Shown here one piece after another: positions 32,593 to 43,319 of a stretch of 64,000 nt of DNA. The DNA is taken from NCBI RefSeq assembly GCF_001704415.2, contig NC_030808.1, positions 79,018,594 to 79,082,593 on the forward strand, read 5' to 3'. Below the pieces are notes generated by a model. The model had not been told where the DNA came from. It saw only the letters and a list, made by a program, of their open reading frames with translations, and made no database searches. Source of the stretch: Capra hircus. Lineage: Eukaryota; Chordata; Mammalia; Artiodactyla; Bovidae. Each line of letters opens with the position of its first letter. Position 1 is the first letter of the stretch. Both the position numbers and the translations under genes were made by a program.

Positions 32593-32600
32593 GTCTAAAT

Positions 32601-32991
32601 AAATTCGGAGACTTTAAAAGAGATGCTCAAAAACTTAGAGAAGATACTAAGCACAAAAATGCCACTGTTCTCCCCTTCTCGTCTCAAAAGGCTCCAAATC
32701 CAGTCCCCATAATTTCTATTGGCCTCTCTTCCCTTCATCCCTTCCTGCCCTGGGATGCCAGAGCTGAGAGTTTATCTAAGGATGTTCCTGTAGAACCCCT
32801 GATTCTGTTTTCTTTTTGGTTCCCCGATTTCTTCTAGGATAGAGACAGGAAACTGCAAGAGGTTGAGAATAAAAAGAATCAAGGGGAACAATGTGCCTTC
32901 TGGAGAGCCAGTGAATATCTCTGAATTTGATGTATCTATAAAACAGGAGTTAAAAATACCAAACTCACAGCAATATTTAAGATGAAATAAA
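32601..32991. other. Unassigned DNA
   Basis: No family recognised. Confidence 0.4.
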
Positions 32992-33200
32992 ATGGACTCA
33001 GTGGTAAAAAATTCACCTTCAATGCAGAAAATGAAGGAGATGTAAGTTCCTGGGTTAGGAAGATCCTCTGGAGGAGGGCATGACAACCCATTCCACTGTT
33101 CTCACCAGGAAAATCCCGTGAACAGAGGAGCCTGGAGGACTATGATCCATGGAGTCGTGAAGAGTCAAACATGACTGAAGTGACTAAGTACACACGCAAA
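32992..33200 (+). mobile_element. Bov-tA SINE
   Basis: Lacks the first head bases; begins 'ggactcagtggtaaaaaattc', continues 'gttcctgggttaggaagatcc', 'caacccattccactgttctcacc', ends 'acatgactgaagtgactaag'. Diverged. Confidence 0.9.
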
Positions 33201-34125
33201 TCACAGATGCAGCAGTATTTTTTACAATATTTGATAGATAATGCTCAATAAATATGAATAGATTATTCATCAACTGTTTTCACTTCTCCCTGCTCTTTGG
33301 CTGCTCCAAATTTCACGTGATTCTTTCAGCCTAGAATGGTAGGAGACTGTCATTACAGATGGTCTACCTATTTGTTAAGAAAGTGGAGAAGTGGATTGAG
33401 TTTAGGAGATGAGTAAGTTCTGAGCATTGACCTCACACTGGATTTTCCATCTCAGCTCTGTGTGTGATTTCAGCCTCTAGAATTCCAGTGTGCAGAGGGG
33501 TTCTAATGGTAAGCAAATTCAATTTCCCCCACTCATTCATAACTAGCAATCTAGTGAACAAAGCGGTCTTTAGTAGAACCATCCCACTGTCTGATTTTGC
33601 AATCAGGCTCCATTTCCACTTCCCAAGGGTGAAAATCCTAGAAAGAATGTGAGATGAGCAGAAAAAGAAACAGAGAAGATGCCACCCAAATGCTAGCAAA
33701 TCCCACTGTCAAAATAGAACCCTCAGCTTGTTATGTTGGCCTAGAGAAAAGTAGCTGGGTTCTCATTCAGAGAGGGTTCTTTAAAAAATCAGTTCCCTCA
33801 AAATCACAGGGTCTCTGACTATCCACAAGAAGCTAAGTGGGTGAGAGATGTGGCAAGATGCTTGTAGAAGACCAGGGGCATACCCCGGACCATATGATGC
33901 CTGCCTGGGAGACATGACTAGGCAGGCGACATTTGAAAGGGATGAGAGAACCTCTTGGTTTCCAGCTTCTTCTCTCCAATGCCATATGCTTTCCAGTACA
34001 ACTGGATTTTGGCCCTTCTGCCTTTGTGTTTTCTAAAGTAAGATTAAGCAGGATTCTGCTAAGGTGCTTGGGCTGGGAGAGAGCTTCCAGCTCTGTGTCA
34101 GACTCCTTTTCAGGGACCCTTGCCC
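33201..34125. other. Unassigned DNA
   Basis: No family recognised; short frames without motifs. Confidence 0.4.
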
Positions 34126-34129
34126 CTTT

Positions 34130-34350
34130 TTAAAGTGCCAGCCTGGAATCAAAGAGTTGGCCCATTTGAGTGGGTGGATCTGAGTTCTCGGGCCACCTCT
34201 TCCATTCACAGCCGTGTGAGCCCAGCTGGTCACCTTATCTGTCTGTGCCATGGTTTCCACAGGAAATGGAGGAAGTTGGTGCCTACCTCACAGACCTGCT
34301 GGGGAGATTATGTGAGACACTAAATCATGTCCAGGATCTGGTCATCAGCC
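34130..34350 (+). mobile_element. MIR SINE, sense
   Basis: 'cagccgtgtgagcccagctggtcaccttatctgtctgtgccatggtttccacagg' then 'tgcctacctcacagacctgctggggagattatgtgag': the sense order of MIR core and 3' part. Confidence 0.65.
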
Positions 34351-34819
34351 AAAGCTAGTTGGTGTCCTTTCCTGCCCAACTCCCTCTTACTCTACCATGT
34401 TCTGTGCTGTGGAAGGAGTCTGGCAAACCTCAGGGATGATGAGGCAGATGGAGGAGAAAAATTTCAGGGAGAAAAGGTCTCCAGGACTTCAACATGGAGG
34501 TGAGGAGCTCTGTTCATCAGGTTAATTTTGCACTTAAAGGAGACTTACCTTCATCTTGCACCAAAGATGGTTGTGCATGACTGGGGCCTCGAAATAAGAT
34601 TGAAGCTGTAGACAATTTCCCTAGTCCAGATTTATGGTGCTACTTTGAAATATACCTAAAGTTCCAGAGGAAGAATTCTATTTCAAAAATATATGACCTC
34701 TCCTCTCCCCTGCCCCTATTGCTGAAAGAGGCCTTTTGAGCAAAGGAGCAGGAGCATTGAAGTTTATCAGTTGAAAGACTTGTGTCATGTCAGTGTTATA
34801 GCAAATAAAACGAGATGCC
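34351..34819. other. Unassigned DNA
   Basis: No family recognised. Confidence 0.4.
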
Positions 34820-35650
34820 CACTCTGCTGCTGTCAACTTTTCAGTTGAGAAGACAGAATATTAAATAAGTAATAACAGTGAACTGAGCAAGGGTTCTGGG
34901 AGGGGGTCAGGTAGCACACAGTCCCTAAGAAAACAACGCAGAAGCATGGAGCCTAGTCTGGAGGAGGTCATGGTTGGGGAGGAGGGACAGAGGGGTGGTC
35001 AGGGAAGGCTTCCTAGAGGAGTGACATTTCAACTGAGACCAGAAAAGTGAGTAGAGGAAATCTACGCGCAGAGAGTCAACCAGCATATGCAAAGGCCCCT
35101 GGTGAAACAGCGTGAATCAAGGTGGAGACTGAAGGATGTTAGCTTGGGCTGGAGCAGAGGATAGACAATAGGATGAGTCAGAGAAGCAGGCAGGGGCCTG
35201 CTCATGAACATTCCAGGAAGCCAACCTCAGGGAGTTCAATTTTATCCTAGAACCATCAAGTGTTTTGCTCAAAGAATGATCATCAGCAATGCTGGCTACC
35301 AGGTGGGGCATATACAGACAAGTCAAGCAAGTGATGAAGATGGCCAGGATTCAGGCAGTGACAATGGAGAAGGAGACAAGAGGAGGGACCAAGAGATGTT
35401 TAGGGGAACATGGACAGGACTCAGCAGTAGGCTGGCTGCAGGGCGCTTGGGGAGGAGGGAGTGTAGAGGAGGACACCCAGGAATCCGAGTGGGTACGTTT
35501 AGTGAGATAATAACCCAGAGCAAGAAACAGGTGCCGACAGAGAAGAGGTGAAGTTCAGTCTGGGAGCTGGGTTGAGGAGTTCAGTGTGCAGACAAGAGCA
35601 GAGATGGAGATAAAGATTTGGGGGTTATCAGCATGTAGGTCATTGTTTCT
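34820..35650 (-). mobile_element. L2 LINE, antisense, long
   Basis: Antisense L2 landmarks run in order: 'ggtggtcagggaaggcttcctagaggagtgacatttcaactgagacc', 'catatgcaaaggcccctgg', 'agaagcaggcaggggcctgctcatgaacattcc', 'agttcaattttatcctagaaccatcaagtg', 'gatggccaggattcaggcagtg', 'gagatgg..ttatcagcatgtaggtc'. About 800 bases, one of the longer L2 pieces here. Confidence 0.8.
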
Positions 35651-35654
35651 TATG

Positions 35655-36175
35655 TCATATTCCAGGTACCACCTGCATCAGACCCACCTGCAGTATTCAA
35701 TCAAAAGAAATGGCTGGGGAAGGTTGGGATAACGGCTAAAGAGTTGTTAAATATTTTGCCCATAAAATGAGTGCAGAGAATATACATTTGAATGTACTTA
35801 ACGGAATGGTGTCTGAATGTTCCTGGTGTGACAAAGGCAAAACCCACAGGAAGAAGGAAGGGTTCTTTTTCTCTCCTTCCCTCCTGGTTACCTGTTCCAC
35901 ACTCCTTTGCCCCAAGCGAGACTCATTTTTTTTTGTTTTTTTTTAGGGGAGAAATGGTACAAATGAAGCCCCGGCCCCATGCTTTTTTTTTCTTCTTCTT
36001 CTTTTTTTTTTTTAAGTCTAATTCAGGACAGAAAAAGCTTTCATCAAAAGAACAGATGTCATCTGCTTTGGTCCTTTGTGGTGGTTTTATTTTATTTTAT
36101 TAAAAAAAAATTTTCTCCCACAGAGGAGGCTCATTTAAACATAATGAAGGGGCAACAAGAGTCCTCTCACAGAGG
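35655..36175. other. Unassigned DNA, T-rich low complexity at 35926-36015
   Basis: T-runs at 35926-35943 and 35987-36013 with CTT units, and a TTTTA/A-run junction at 36088-36112. Frames of 71-103 codons here are phenylalanine-rich artefacts. Confidence 0.5.
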
Positions 36176-36179
36176 TGGC

Positions 36180-36640
36180 TCAGATTCAGTTTGACTCAGG
36201 GGAGGGAGACCAAACAAGGCTATGTCCTGTCCACCGGGCTTCCCTCCGCAGGGCCCCAGCAGCTGCATTTCAGATGCAAATGGGAGACGAGGGTGCGGCG
36301 GGGGAGGGGAGGGAAAGGGCCCAGGAAGCTGACGTGCAGGTGTTGAGGATTCCAGACAGCCTGGCAACAACAGGCTCTGAAAACACAGAGCTCACAGAAG
36401 GAGCGGGCCTGAGAGCGCTTGCTCGGAGGGCTCAAGTGGCCCCGCAGCTGCACTGGACATTCCTTTTCAGAGCCATCAATGGGCCCTGTATTGAAAATTG
36501 GAGGGCCGGCAAATGGCACGTTCGGAGAAAGGAAACGCTCTGGGAATGGAGTGAACACCAGGCCTGGGGCCTTTGCCTGGGCTGAGCTCATGACTGAAAT
36601 CCACGAACAGGCACGAAGTAGATATTCGATGTATGACCCT
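36180..36640. promoter_or_regulatory. GC-richer non-repetitive block, candidate regulatory element
   Basis: No repeat family is recognised and GC and CpG are higher than in the flanks (several CpG at 36290-36300, 36408-36425 and 36508-36540). Contains an exact octamer ATGCAAAT at 36274-36281 and a TEAD-like CATTCC at 36458-36463. Overlapping frames of 94-136 codons on both strands have no domain. This could be a conserved enhancer, or simply unique GC-rich DNA. Function is inference only. Confidence 0.3.
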
Positions 36641-36644
36641 GGTG

Positions 36645-36775
36645 TTCTGGGGCTGGAAGGAATCCGGGAATCGAGTCCAGCCTTCTCATTCTGTAGAAAA
36701 TAATGGCAGGGGCCTGTGTGGCTTGCTCCTGGTCACAGAGTGCGTGAGAGGAACTCTCAGCACAGAATCCAAGCG
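36645..36775. mobile_element. Ancient SINE-like relic
   Basis: 'ggggctggaaggaatccgggaatcgagtccagccttctcattctg' followed by 'gcttgctcctggtcacagagtgcg' matches the same old SINE class as 27595 and 38186. Family not assigned. Confidence 0.45.
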
Positions 36776-36779
36776 GTGG

Positions 36780-36990
36780 CATCTGTGGAGCCCTCCCTGT
36801 GTAGAAAATGCTCAGTATTTTGCGTGCACGGTTTAATTTGCACAACAGAACTCAGAGAGAGTTTTTATTACTTCTGTGGTTAATATGGAGAAATTGAGGC
36901 TTTGGTGAATTTAACACCTGTTTCAAGTCAAAATGCTCCTAAATCACAGAAACATTGTCAGGATTTGAACCTAGGTGTGTATGTCTTATT
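36780..36990 (-). mobile_element. MIR SINE, antisense
   Basis: 'tgctcagtattttgcgtgcacggtttaatttgc', 'aatatggagaaattgaggctttgg', 'gtcaggatttgaacctagg' in minus-strand MIR order. Confidence 0.72.
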
Positions 36991-37055
36991 CCAAAACTCA
37001 TGACTCTTGTTACACTTCATTCCTGACTCCCGGGCAAATAGTCTGTTCTCTCAAG

Positions 37056-37165
37056 CACACACACACACACACACACCAGTACATATGCAAATAATGTGTC
37101 TATTCCCATATATGTAAAATGCACGAATATATATATATATACACACACACACAAACACATGCATA
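37056..37165. repeat. Compound CA / TA microsatellite
   Basis: (CA)10 or so at 37056-37076, then after a spacer (AT)n at 37128-37141 running into (AC)n at 37142-37153, and another TA-rich stretch near 37162-37170. Confidence 0.9.
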
Positions 37166-37259
37166 TATATGTACCTTGAAACATGGAACTTTAGACTTCG
37201 GACATATAAATATTAAACTATAGCACTATTGAATTCGGTTATAGAAGAGTTATGGTTAA

Positions 37260-37325
37260 GACTGGCAACAATCCCCTGTACTGTGTCTGGCACACAGTGT
37301 ATACTCAATAAATATTTGGATTTGA
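37260..37325 (+). mobile_element. MIR/L2 3' terminal scrap
   Basis: 'tgtgtctggcacacagtgtatactcaataaatatttgg' is the shared 3' terminal motif of MIR and L2 in sense orientation. Too short to choose between them. Confidence 0.6.
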
Positions 37326-37429
37326 ATTCTCCCTTTATATTTTCCTTAGAGACAGAACCTAGTGTCTACCAATGTTATTACTCCTGTGAATCCTACATAT
37401 TTGTATTGTGCCTAAAATTTACAAGACAT

Positions 37430-37590
37430 ATTCACACCTATTAGCTCATTGCATCTTGGTTACACCTATGTAAAAAAGCTGAGCAGAGCCACTAGTGCCA
37501 TTTTATAGATGAGGAAATTGAGGCTCAGGGAGATCAAATACTTTTCCCAGAGAAAGCTGCGAGGTGAGCCCGAGTTTGCTCATCCCCGCA
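37430..37590 (-). mobile_element. MIR SINE, antisense
   Basis: 'ttagctcattgcatcttggttacacc', 'ccattttatagatgaggaaattgaggctcagggagatcaaa' and 'gaggtgagcccgagtttgctc' give minus-strand MIR. Confidence 0.82.
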
Positions 37591-37594
37591 CGTT

Positions 37595-38285
37595 GACAGA
37601 AGCTGTTTGGTGAGGGGCAACTGATAATGAGGGTCAGAGGAGGAGAGCCATCAGAACATGGGTTCACCTGTTACCTCCTGAAAGATGCTGTGGTTCCGGG
37701 AGTAGAGGTCCAGATTCTCAGGCAGACAACCCCAAACCCTGTGAGGCTGTGAGAGTGGGGTGGTGCTGGGAGGTGAGGTGACCATGGAGAGATTCCCCGG
37801 GGGAGGTGAGATTGTGTGGGTGACTTCCTCTGCACCGATGTGTCATCGTCAGTGACTGTCTGAGGACTGTGGCAATGGCTGTGTGAGTGCCCACAGACGA
37901 GAACCCACGTGGGTGGACAGCGCCCATGACTTACTGGGGGCATGGTCAGAGTCCCAGCCTCTGGTAGGGTGGGTCTTGGGTTTCTGGGTCTCCCTATAGA
38001 GCACTGGCTTTGAGCAGTTCTGTGACTTCAGTCAGAGATTCTGAGACCAGTCACTTTGCAGTGTGGGTGGACCCACAGTCCCACTCCTTCCTTGGGAAAA
38101 ATAACTCAGCAATATCTCCTACTAATGAGTGGGCTGGGAGTGTGAGCTGTGTCTTTGAAGGATGGTGCAGTATAAAATCTGAGCCTTATAGAGTTGGAAG
38201 GTACTTGGATCAGATGCCTATTTTATGGATGGGAACATTGAGGATCAGAGGATAAAAGTGACTGTGTTTATTACCTCATGCCTAT
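37595..38285. other. Unassigned DNA with an old SINE relic at 38186-38262
   Basis: 38186-38262 ('agagttggaaggtacttggatcagatgcc..gaacattgaggatcagagg') belongs to the same ancient SINE class as 27595. The remainder is unassigned; the histidine-rich minus-strand frames at 37671-37943 are not supported as genes. Confidence 0.4.
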
Positions 38286-38289
38286 CTTT

Positions 38290-38505
38290 AAGGCTTCCCC
38301 CATTGCTCAACCATAGAGTCCGCCTGAAATGCAGGAGACGTGAGTTTGATCCCTGGGTTGAGAAGATCCCTGGAGGAGGGCATGGCAACCCACTTCAGTA
38401 TTCTTGCCAGGAGAATTCCACGGACAGAGGAACCTGGTGGCCTACTGTCCATGAAGTTGCGAAAAGTTGGACACAACTGAGCAACTAAGCACGCATGCAT
38501 GCCTG
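38290..38505 (+). mobile_element. Bov-tA SINE
   Basis: 'aaggcttcccccattgctcaacc', 'gtttgatccctgggttgagaag', 'ggaggagggcatggcaacccac', 'ttggacacaactgagcaac' in order, ending with (GCAT)n-like 'gcacgcatgcatg'. Confidence 0.94.
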
Positions 38506-38539
38506 ACTTAATATTTCATTTATTCAAAAAAAAATCTGT

Positions 38540-39130
38540 TAAGTAGGCATTCTGTGGAAGGACCTGCCTCCAAGAATCTTCCAGTCAGTTGGACAGAGAT
38601 GTGTATAAACAAGAAGTCACAATTGTGCTTAGTGAGAGTGACCATGTTTTGAGAGAGGGCTCAGAAGAAGGAGGTACCAGCGCATTTCTGAGCATCTGAA
38701 AGGGCCAGTCAACAGAGATGACATTTTAGCTGAATCTAGAAAGATAAACAGTGCTGCCAAAGGCAGAGAAATGCTTACCTGTGAGAAAGAACATGTTCAA
38801 AGACCCAGAGGAGGAAAGAGATCACTGACACCAGGATTCTGAGGACTGGCTCCCCCAGGGGATGTCTCCTTGCACAAGCTTTGTGGGGGTAGGATCAGCA
38901 GGCGAAACCAGAAGGTGGCCAGGTCCTGGATCATGAAGGGCTTTGTTCACCAGACTGAGCAGTCTGGGCTGTTTCTTGTAGGATTTGGGAAAGCACTGAA
39001 GGATGTCATGTAGGGTGAGAATGTTAGAAGTGCAGTTTGGACATAGCATTCTGTGGACAGTCTGGAAAAGACTGATGAGACACAGGGGTCAGTTAGAACA
39101 TGTTTGAAAGAGTCATAGTAAATAATATCA
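38540..39130 (-). mobile_element. L2 LINE, antisense
   Basis: 'ggtggccaggtcctggatcatgaagggctttgttcacc', 'tggacagagatgtgtataaac' and 'gagatgacattttagctgaat' are antisense L2 blocks; the 75-codon minus frame at 38822-39049 lies inside it. Confidence 0.75.
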
Positions 39131-40095
39131 GAAGGCCATTATTATCAGAAGGCCACTCTTCTCACTCAGAAGAGTCAGCTGTACGTGGGGAAGGAGAGGA
39201 GGGAATGGAATGAGATATTCAAGAGCTGAAATTAACCTGGACCCGTGGAGTGATGGGGAGTGTGGGTAGAGGAGGGGCCCAGGAGGGGCCCAGTAGGGGT
39301 CTAGATTGGGTGATTGGTAGACGGTAGTACAGCCAATGAGAAGAAGAGCTGAGGGAGGTGGGTGGGTGGGGCATTTTCAGTTTTAAACTCGTTGCGTGTG
39401 CCACGTATGGGGAGGTTAAAGTGATGAAATAGGTGGAAAAGCCAGTCTAGACCCTGAGCGAGGCCAAAACTGGCAGTCGGGCAGCTGGCAGGATTAGAAC
39501 CCGGTCATAATGATTTAGCTGATAAGGGATACTTTTAAAAACCAGTTCATCAAACGTGGTATTCGGATGCGTCTCAGTCCTTGGGCTAAAAGCCTCCAAG
39601 AGGGCAGAAGGACATCCAGCATCTGCTCTGGAAGGTTCCTCTGAGCTGGTGGGAGTTGGTTCATGGTGAGGCGAGGTGAGGGGGTCATGGGAGGAAGCTC
39701 AGGCCCCGCCTGTCTGCACTGTGTCAGAGCCAGGAATTTACCAGGGTCAAGTCCCTGTATCTTGGAGCATCCTTCATCAGATAGTGTATTCACTCATTTC
39801 CTCTTCAACCCCCATACCCTTCCCACTACTACCACCTCCTCACCTTAGTCACTGGAGCTGAGTCATCCTTTGAGCCTATTCTTGTCACCTTCCCCTCCGT
39901 CAGGACGGAAAGAGTTTGGCAGGAGTCACCCGGCATGGGTGTTGCCATCTGCTGGCCAGACTGGAACGAGGGAATGGGTCTCAGACTCCGGGTTCCAATC
40001 CCTTTACCATTGTTTGCTTCCTGGGAGGCCAAAGGGGAAGTAAGGCTGACCAGTCTCTGTGACTCCCAGAAAGGAAAAGAGAAATAGGAGTTGAT
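39131..40095. other. Unassigned DNA
   Basis: No confident family, though 39180-39400 may be a continuation of L2. The 92- and 106-codon minus-strand frames (39515-39793, 39829-40149) have no domain. Confidence 0.35.
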
Positions 40096-40096
40096 G

Positions 40097-40300
40097 TGGG
40101 CGGAGCACCTCTGGGGTGCCAGCCACATGCCAGATCCGTTAACACCCATCTGCCATCACAGTGGCCTTAGGCAAGTGATGTTCTTCTCAGATGGGGAACA
40201 CGAGGATCGTGACATTAATCCATTTTCCCAAGGTCACATAGCAAGTATATCAGAATGATTTCCAAATCCACACTCTTTCCACTACATTCCTCTGTGATTG
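40097..40300 (-). mobile_element. MIR SINE, antisense
   Basis: 'ggcggagcacctctggggtgccagccacatgccag', 'tctcagatggggaacacgagg', 'cccaaggtcacatagcaag' and 'aatccacactctttccactac' in minus-strand MIR order. Confidence 0.8.
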
Positions 40301-40621
40301 CTCTATCATGTCTGGGGGAGGATGGCATTCCAGTCAACTCATGGTTGAATACCTTCTGGTGCAAAGCGTAGCACCAGAGAGGTTAATAGAAGCATCTTGC
40401 CCTTGAGAAGCTCACCATGTCAATGCTGAAAAACTCTGAACCGTTGATTCACTCACTCAAGATTATCTGAGCACGACTGACGAGCAGAGCCCTCATGGGG
40501 GCTGTGGAGATGGAGGAGGCAGGGGCTCAGCACGGGCAACTGTAACACTGAACTCAGGAAGCCGTGGGAAGGCAGAGGAAGGGGTGTTTCAAATTCTATG
40601 AGTATTTCAAGGAAGATTTCT
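40301..40621. other. Mostly unassigned, L2-like start
   Basis: 40335-40440 ('gaataccttctggtgcaaagcgtagc..cttgcccttgagaagctcacc') resembles antisense L2 3' end. The rest is unassigned. Confidence 0.4.
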
Positions 40622-40635
40622 CAGAGTTACTTTTC

Positions 40636-40933
40636 TTTTTCTTTCAAACTTTTTATTTTGTACTGAGGTATAGCCAATACAACAATGTTGTGACAATTTC
40701 CGGTGAGCAGTGAAGAGACTCAGCCATATATATACATGTATCCATTCTCCCTGAAAACCCCCTCCTATCCGAGCTGGCACATAACGTTGAGCAGAGTTCC
40801 ATGTGCTGTGTAATAGGTCATTGTTGGTTATCCATTCTGAATAAGCAGGGTGTACACGTCAATCCCAAACTCCGTAAGAACCCCTTCCCATAGGCAACTA
40901 TACATTTGTTTTCTACGTCTGTGAGTCTCCTTC
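40636..40933 (-). mobile_element. L1 3' end, antisense
   Basis: T-rich left end then 'ttattttgtactgaggtatagcc', 'atatatatacatgtatccattctcc', 'gagcagagttccatgtgctgtg', 'ctatacatttgttttctacgtctg', the antisense artiodactyl L1 3' UTR. Possible imperfect duplication cagagttacttttc (40622-40635) and cggagtgactttct (40934-40947). Confidence 0.8.
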
Positions 40934-40949
40934 CGGAGTGACTTTCTCA

Positions 40950-41225
40950 CTGCCATCAAGACTGAGGCTTGTGTAGACAGCCTGCGTAGGGAAGGAAGCC
41001 AGGGCTGAAGTACAGGAAGTAAGGGCTGAAGTGCAGGAAATGGCAGGTGTAAAGGAGAGTAGCGTGGCTTAGCAGGTGTCAGGGAGTTGCTGGACTGTTG
41101 AGCTAAGGTTTCAAAGTCCCACCATGAAGAGAGAACTACTGAAGAGCTGAGTATTTGCGTGTTCTTCTGCTCACCCCCCCGCCAGCTCTTCCTTGCATTT
41201 ACCCCTCTTCCCGCTCCCTTGGTAT
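40950..41225. other. Unassigned DNA
   Basis: Contains a short local duplication near 41005-41045 ('ggaagtaagggctgaagtgcagg' repeats the preceding 'agccagggctgaagtacagg'). No family. Confidence 0.4.
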
Positions 41226-41229
41226 CAGG

Positions 41230-41470
41230 TGCCAGGGTTTAGGGGACAACAGAAAATAAAACACAGGGACAGTCCCTGCCATCAAGGAGGTTAGGGACTC
41301 ACATCAGAAGGTGACATTTCAATGGACGTTGCAAACAGGGAGAGTGTTCAGAAAGAAAGGATGGTGTGAGAGACCACGGAATGGGAAGATGTGTTTTGGG
41401 GGGAATGCGGTGGTAAGGAAAGACGGCTCTGAAGAAATAGCACTTAAGCTGAATTTGAAAATATATATAG
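41230..41470 (-). mobile_element. L2 LINE, antisense
   Basis: 'gggacagtccctgccatcaaggaggttagggactcac', 'ggtgacatttcaatgga', 'ttcagaaagaaaggatgg' and 'atagcacttaagctgaatttg' fit antisense L2 near its 3' end. Confidence 0.6.
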
Positions 41471-41481
41471 AAGTAATTAGA

Positions 41482-41484
<3 letters not shown>

Positions 41485-41517
<33 letters not shown>
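41485..41517. repeat. (TG)16 microsatellite
   Basis: 33 bases of uninterrupted TG/GT. The frames of about 70-87 codons on both strands that include it translate to Cys-Val or Thr-His repeats and are artefacts. Confidence 0.97.
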
Positions 41518-41518
<1 letters not shown>

Positions 41519-41519
41519 G

Positions 41520-42425
41520 AATGGATGGTAGAGACAGGGGTAGGGGGTAAAGAATATTATCCCAGTAGCAAGGCATTGACAAAGAGGAGACAGATGATAT
41601 AACAAGCCTCCTAGCAAAATAATAATGCAGGGTGGTCTAGAAGGTGTGGGCACATCATTGGGACCCGTGAGTCCAGTCATTGAAGCCATGCCCTAGTGCT
41701 TATCCTGGGAAGCAGCAGCTGTGTCTAGTATTCATGATAGTCCTTGGCTTTGCTCTGTGACCAGGACCTTTGGGTCCTAGCATCTCTATTTGTAGAGTGT
41801 AATAGAACTCACCTGTGTGCTTTTCAGAATACTGGTAATAAGAAATGACAAAATACAAGTTGTCTGCAGACATCTCCTCAAGGATTAACAATTTGGAACT
41901 GATATAAACAGTCAGAAAAGAGCTTCAGAGTGTTAATTAAACATACCTGCCCACACTCACACACAGCCCAGGACTTCATGATGTCAGCTTCTAGTCGACA
42001 GGTGTAAGCCTTTATTTCTACCTATCTCTAAGTAAGGAGGTGGGATGCGAAGAGCTGCAGGGCACTGACATCCCCTCTGTGCTCCTTGGAAATCTCCTGA
42101 GAAGAGAACGCTGCTTTTATCTCCCTCCATTTCTAGCACGTTTTTCCTTCCTGGGCTACAAAGGGGCTTCAGTTTGGAGCCAAAGCACATTAGACACAAG
42201 GATTAGTGTCTGAGCTGGGGGGAGAATCCAGATTTCTACAGCACTGAGCTGCCACTTTCTGAGAGTGAAAGTCCTGGCAGAGCTTTCCGGTTGTTATTCA
42301 ACAGCCTAAGAACACTGAGATCCTGCAAACTTCAGAGACTAATGAGAAAGTGTGTCCATGTTATTCAATATATTCTCATCCTTGAGAGTGTGAAGGGGAG
42401 GGATGGTCCTCAGAATGTCAGTGGG
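41520..42425. other. Unassigned DNA
   Basis: No family recognised. Confidence 0.4.
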
Positions 42426-42429
42426 CATT

Positions 42430-42545
42430 TGACCTCTAGCCTTGGTTCTGCCATGTAGTCAGTGTTGACTTGAACACAGTCACTTGCCAGATCAGAGGGA
42501 AATTTCTCCAACTTCAAAATGAGGTGGTTGGTCCAAGGTCTCTGA
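42430..42545 (+). mobile_element. MIR SINE fragment, sense
   Basis: 'tgacctctagccttggttctgccatgtagtcag..cacttgccagatcag..aatttctccaacttcaaaatgagg' is plus-strand MIR from tRNA-like part into the core. Confidence 0.55.
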
Positions 42546-42792
42546 CCGACTGTGTCTGTAGGAATTGAAACCCTCCAGGAAGACCCTGGGTTTTGTTGAA
42601 TCTGAACTCAAATCTGGGTTTTGAATTGCCATCTGCCCATGTTTGCTACCTGGAAGGACCCCCTTTCTTGCTTGCTGCTACCCTATCACCTGATCCCAAG
42701 GAGCAAATAAGTTTTTTTTTTCTTTTTTCTACCCATTTTCAGTACCAGCATTTCATGGATGACTTCCACATAATTTCAAGTTTTTCTGTTGA

Positions 42793-43315
42793 TGGTCGGT
42801 CGGTCGGTTCAGTTGCTCAGTCGTGTCTGACTCTTTGTGATCCCGTGAATCGCAGCACACCAGGCCTCCCTGTCCATCACCAACTCCCAGAGTTCACTCA
42901 GATTCACGTCCATCGAGTCAGTGATGCCATCCAGCCATCTCATCCTCGGTCGTCCCCTTCTCCTCCTGCCCCCAGTCCCTCCAGCATCAGAGTCTTTTCC
43001 AATGAGTCAACTCTTCACATGAGGTGGCCAAAGTACTGGAGTTTCAGCTTCAGCATCATTTCTTCCAAAGAAATCCCAGGATTGATCTCCTTCAGAATGG
43101 ACTGTTTGGATCTCCTTGCAGTCCAAGGGACCCTCAAGAGTCTTCTCCAACACCACGGTTCAAAAGCATCAATTCTTCGGTGCTCAGCCTTCTTCATAGT
43201 CCAACTCTCACATCCATACATGACTACTGGAAAAACCATAGCCTTGACTAGATGGACCTTAGTCGGCAAAGTAATGTCTCTGCTTTTGAATATGCTATCT
43301 AGGTTGATAAGGGCC
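42793..43315 (-). mobile_element. BovB LINE 3' fragment, antisense
   Basis: Left end is the reversed 3' terminus with (GGTC)4 at 42793-42808, then the C-terminal coding region in reverse to '..atgctatctaggttgataagg'. 5'-truncated on the right at about 43315. Minus-strand frame 43015-43365 carries 'VFPVVMYGCESWTMKKAEHRRIDAFEPWCWRRLLRVPWTARRS' and 'MLKLKLQYFGHLM'. It stops at a TGA (minus strand, bases 43017-43015) where the family has an arginine codon. The plus-strand 242-codon frame at 42593-43321 is a shadow. Confidence 0.94.
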
Positions 43316-43319
43316 CCGT

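Noticed and set aside
36175..36585. 136-codon frame in the GC-rich block
   Set aside because: A 123-codon frame covers the same bases on the other strand; GC-rich DNA has fewer stops, so length alone is not evidence.
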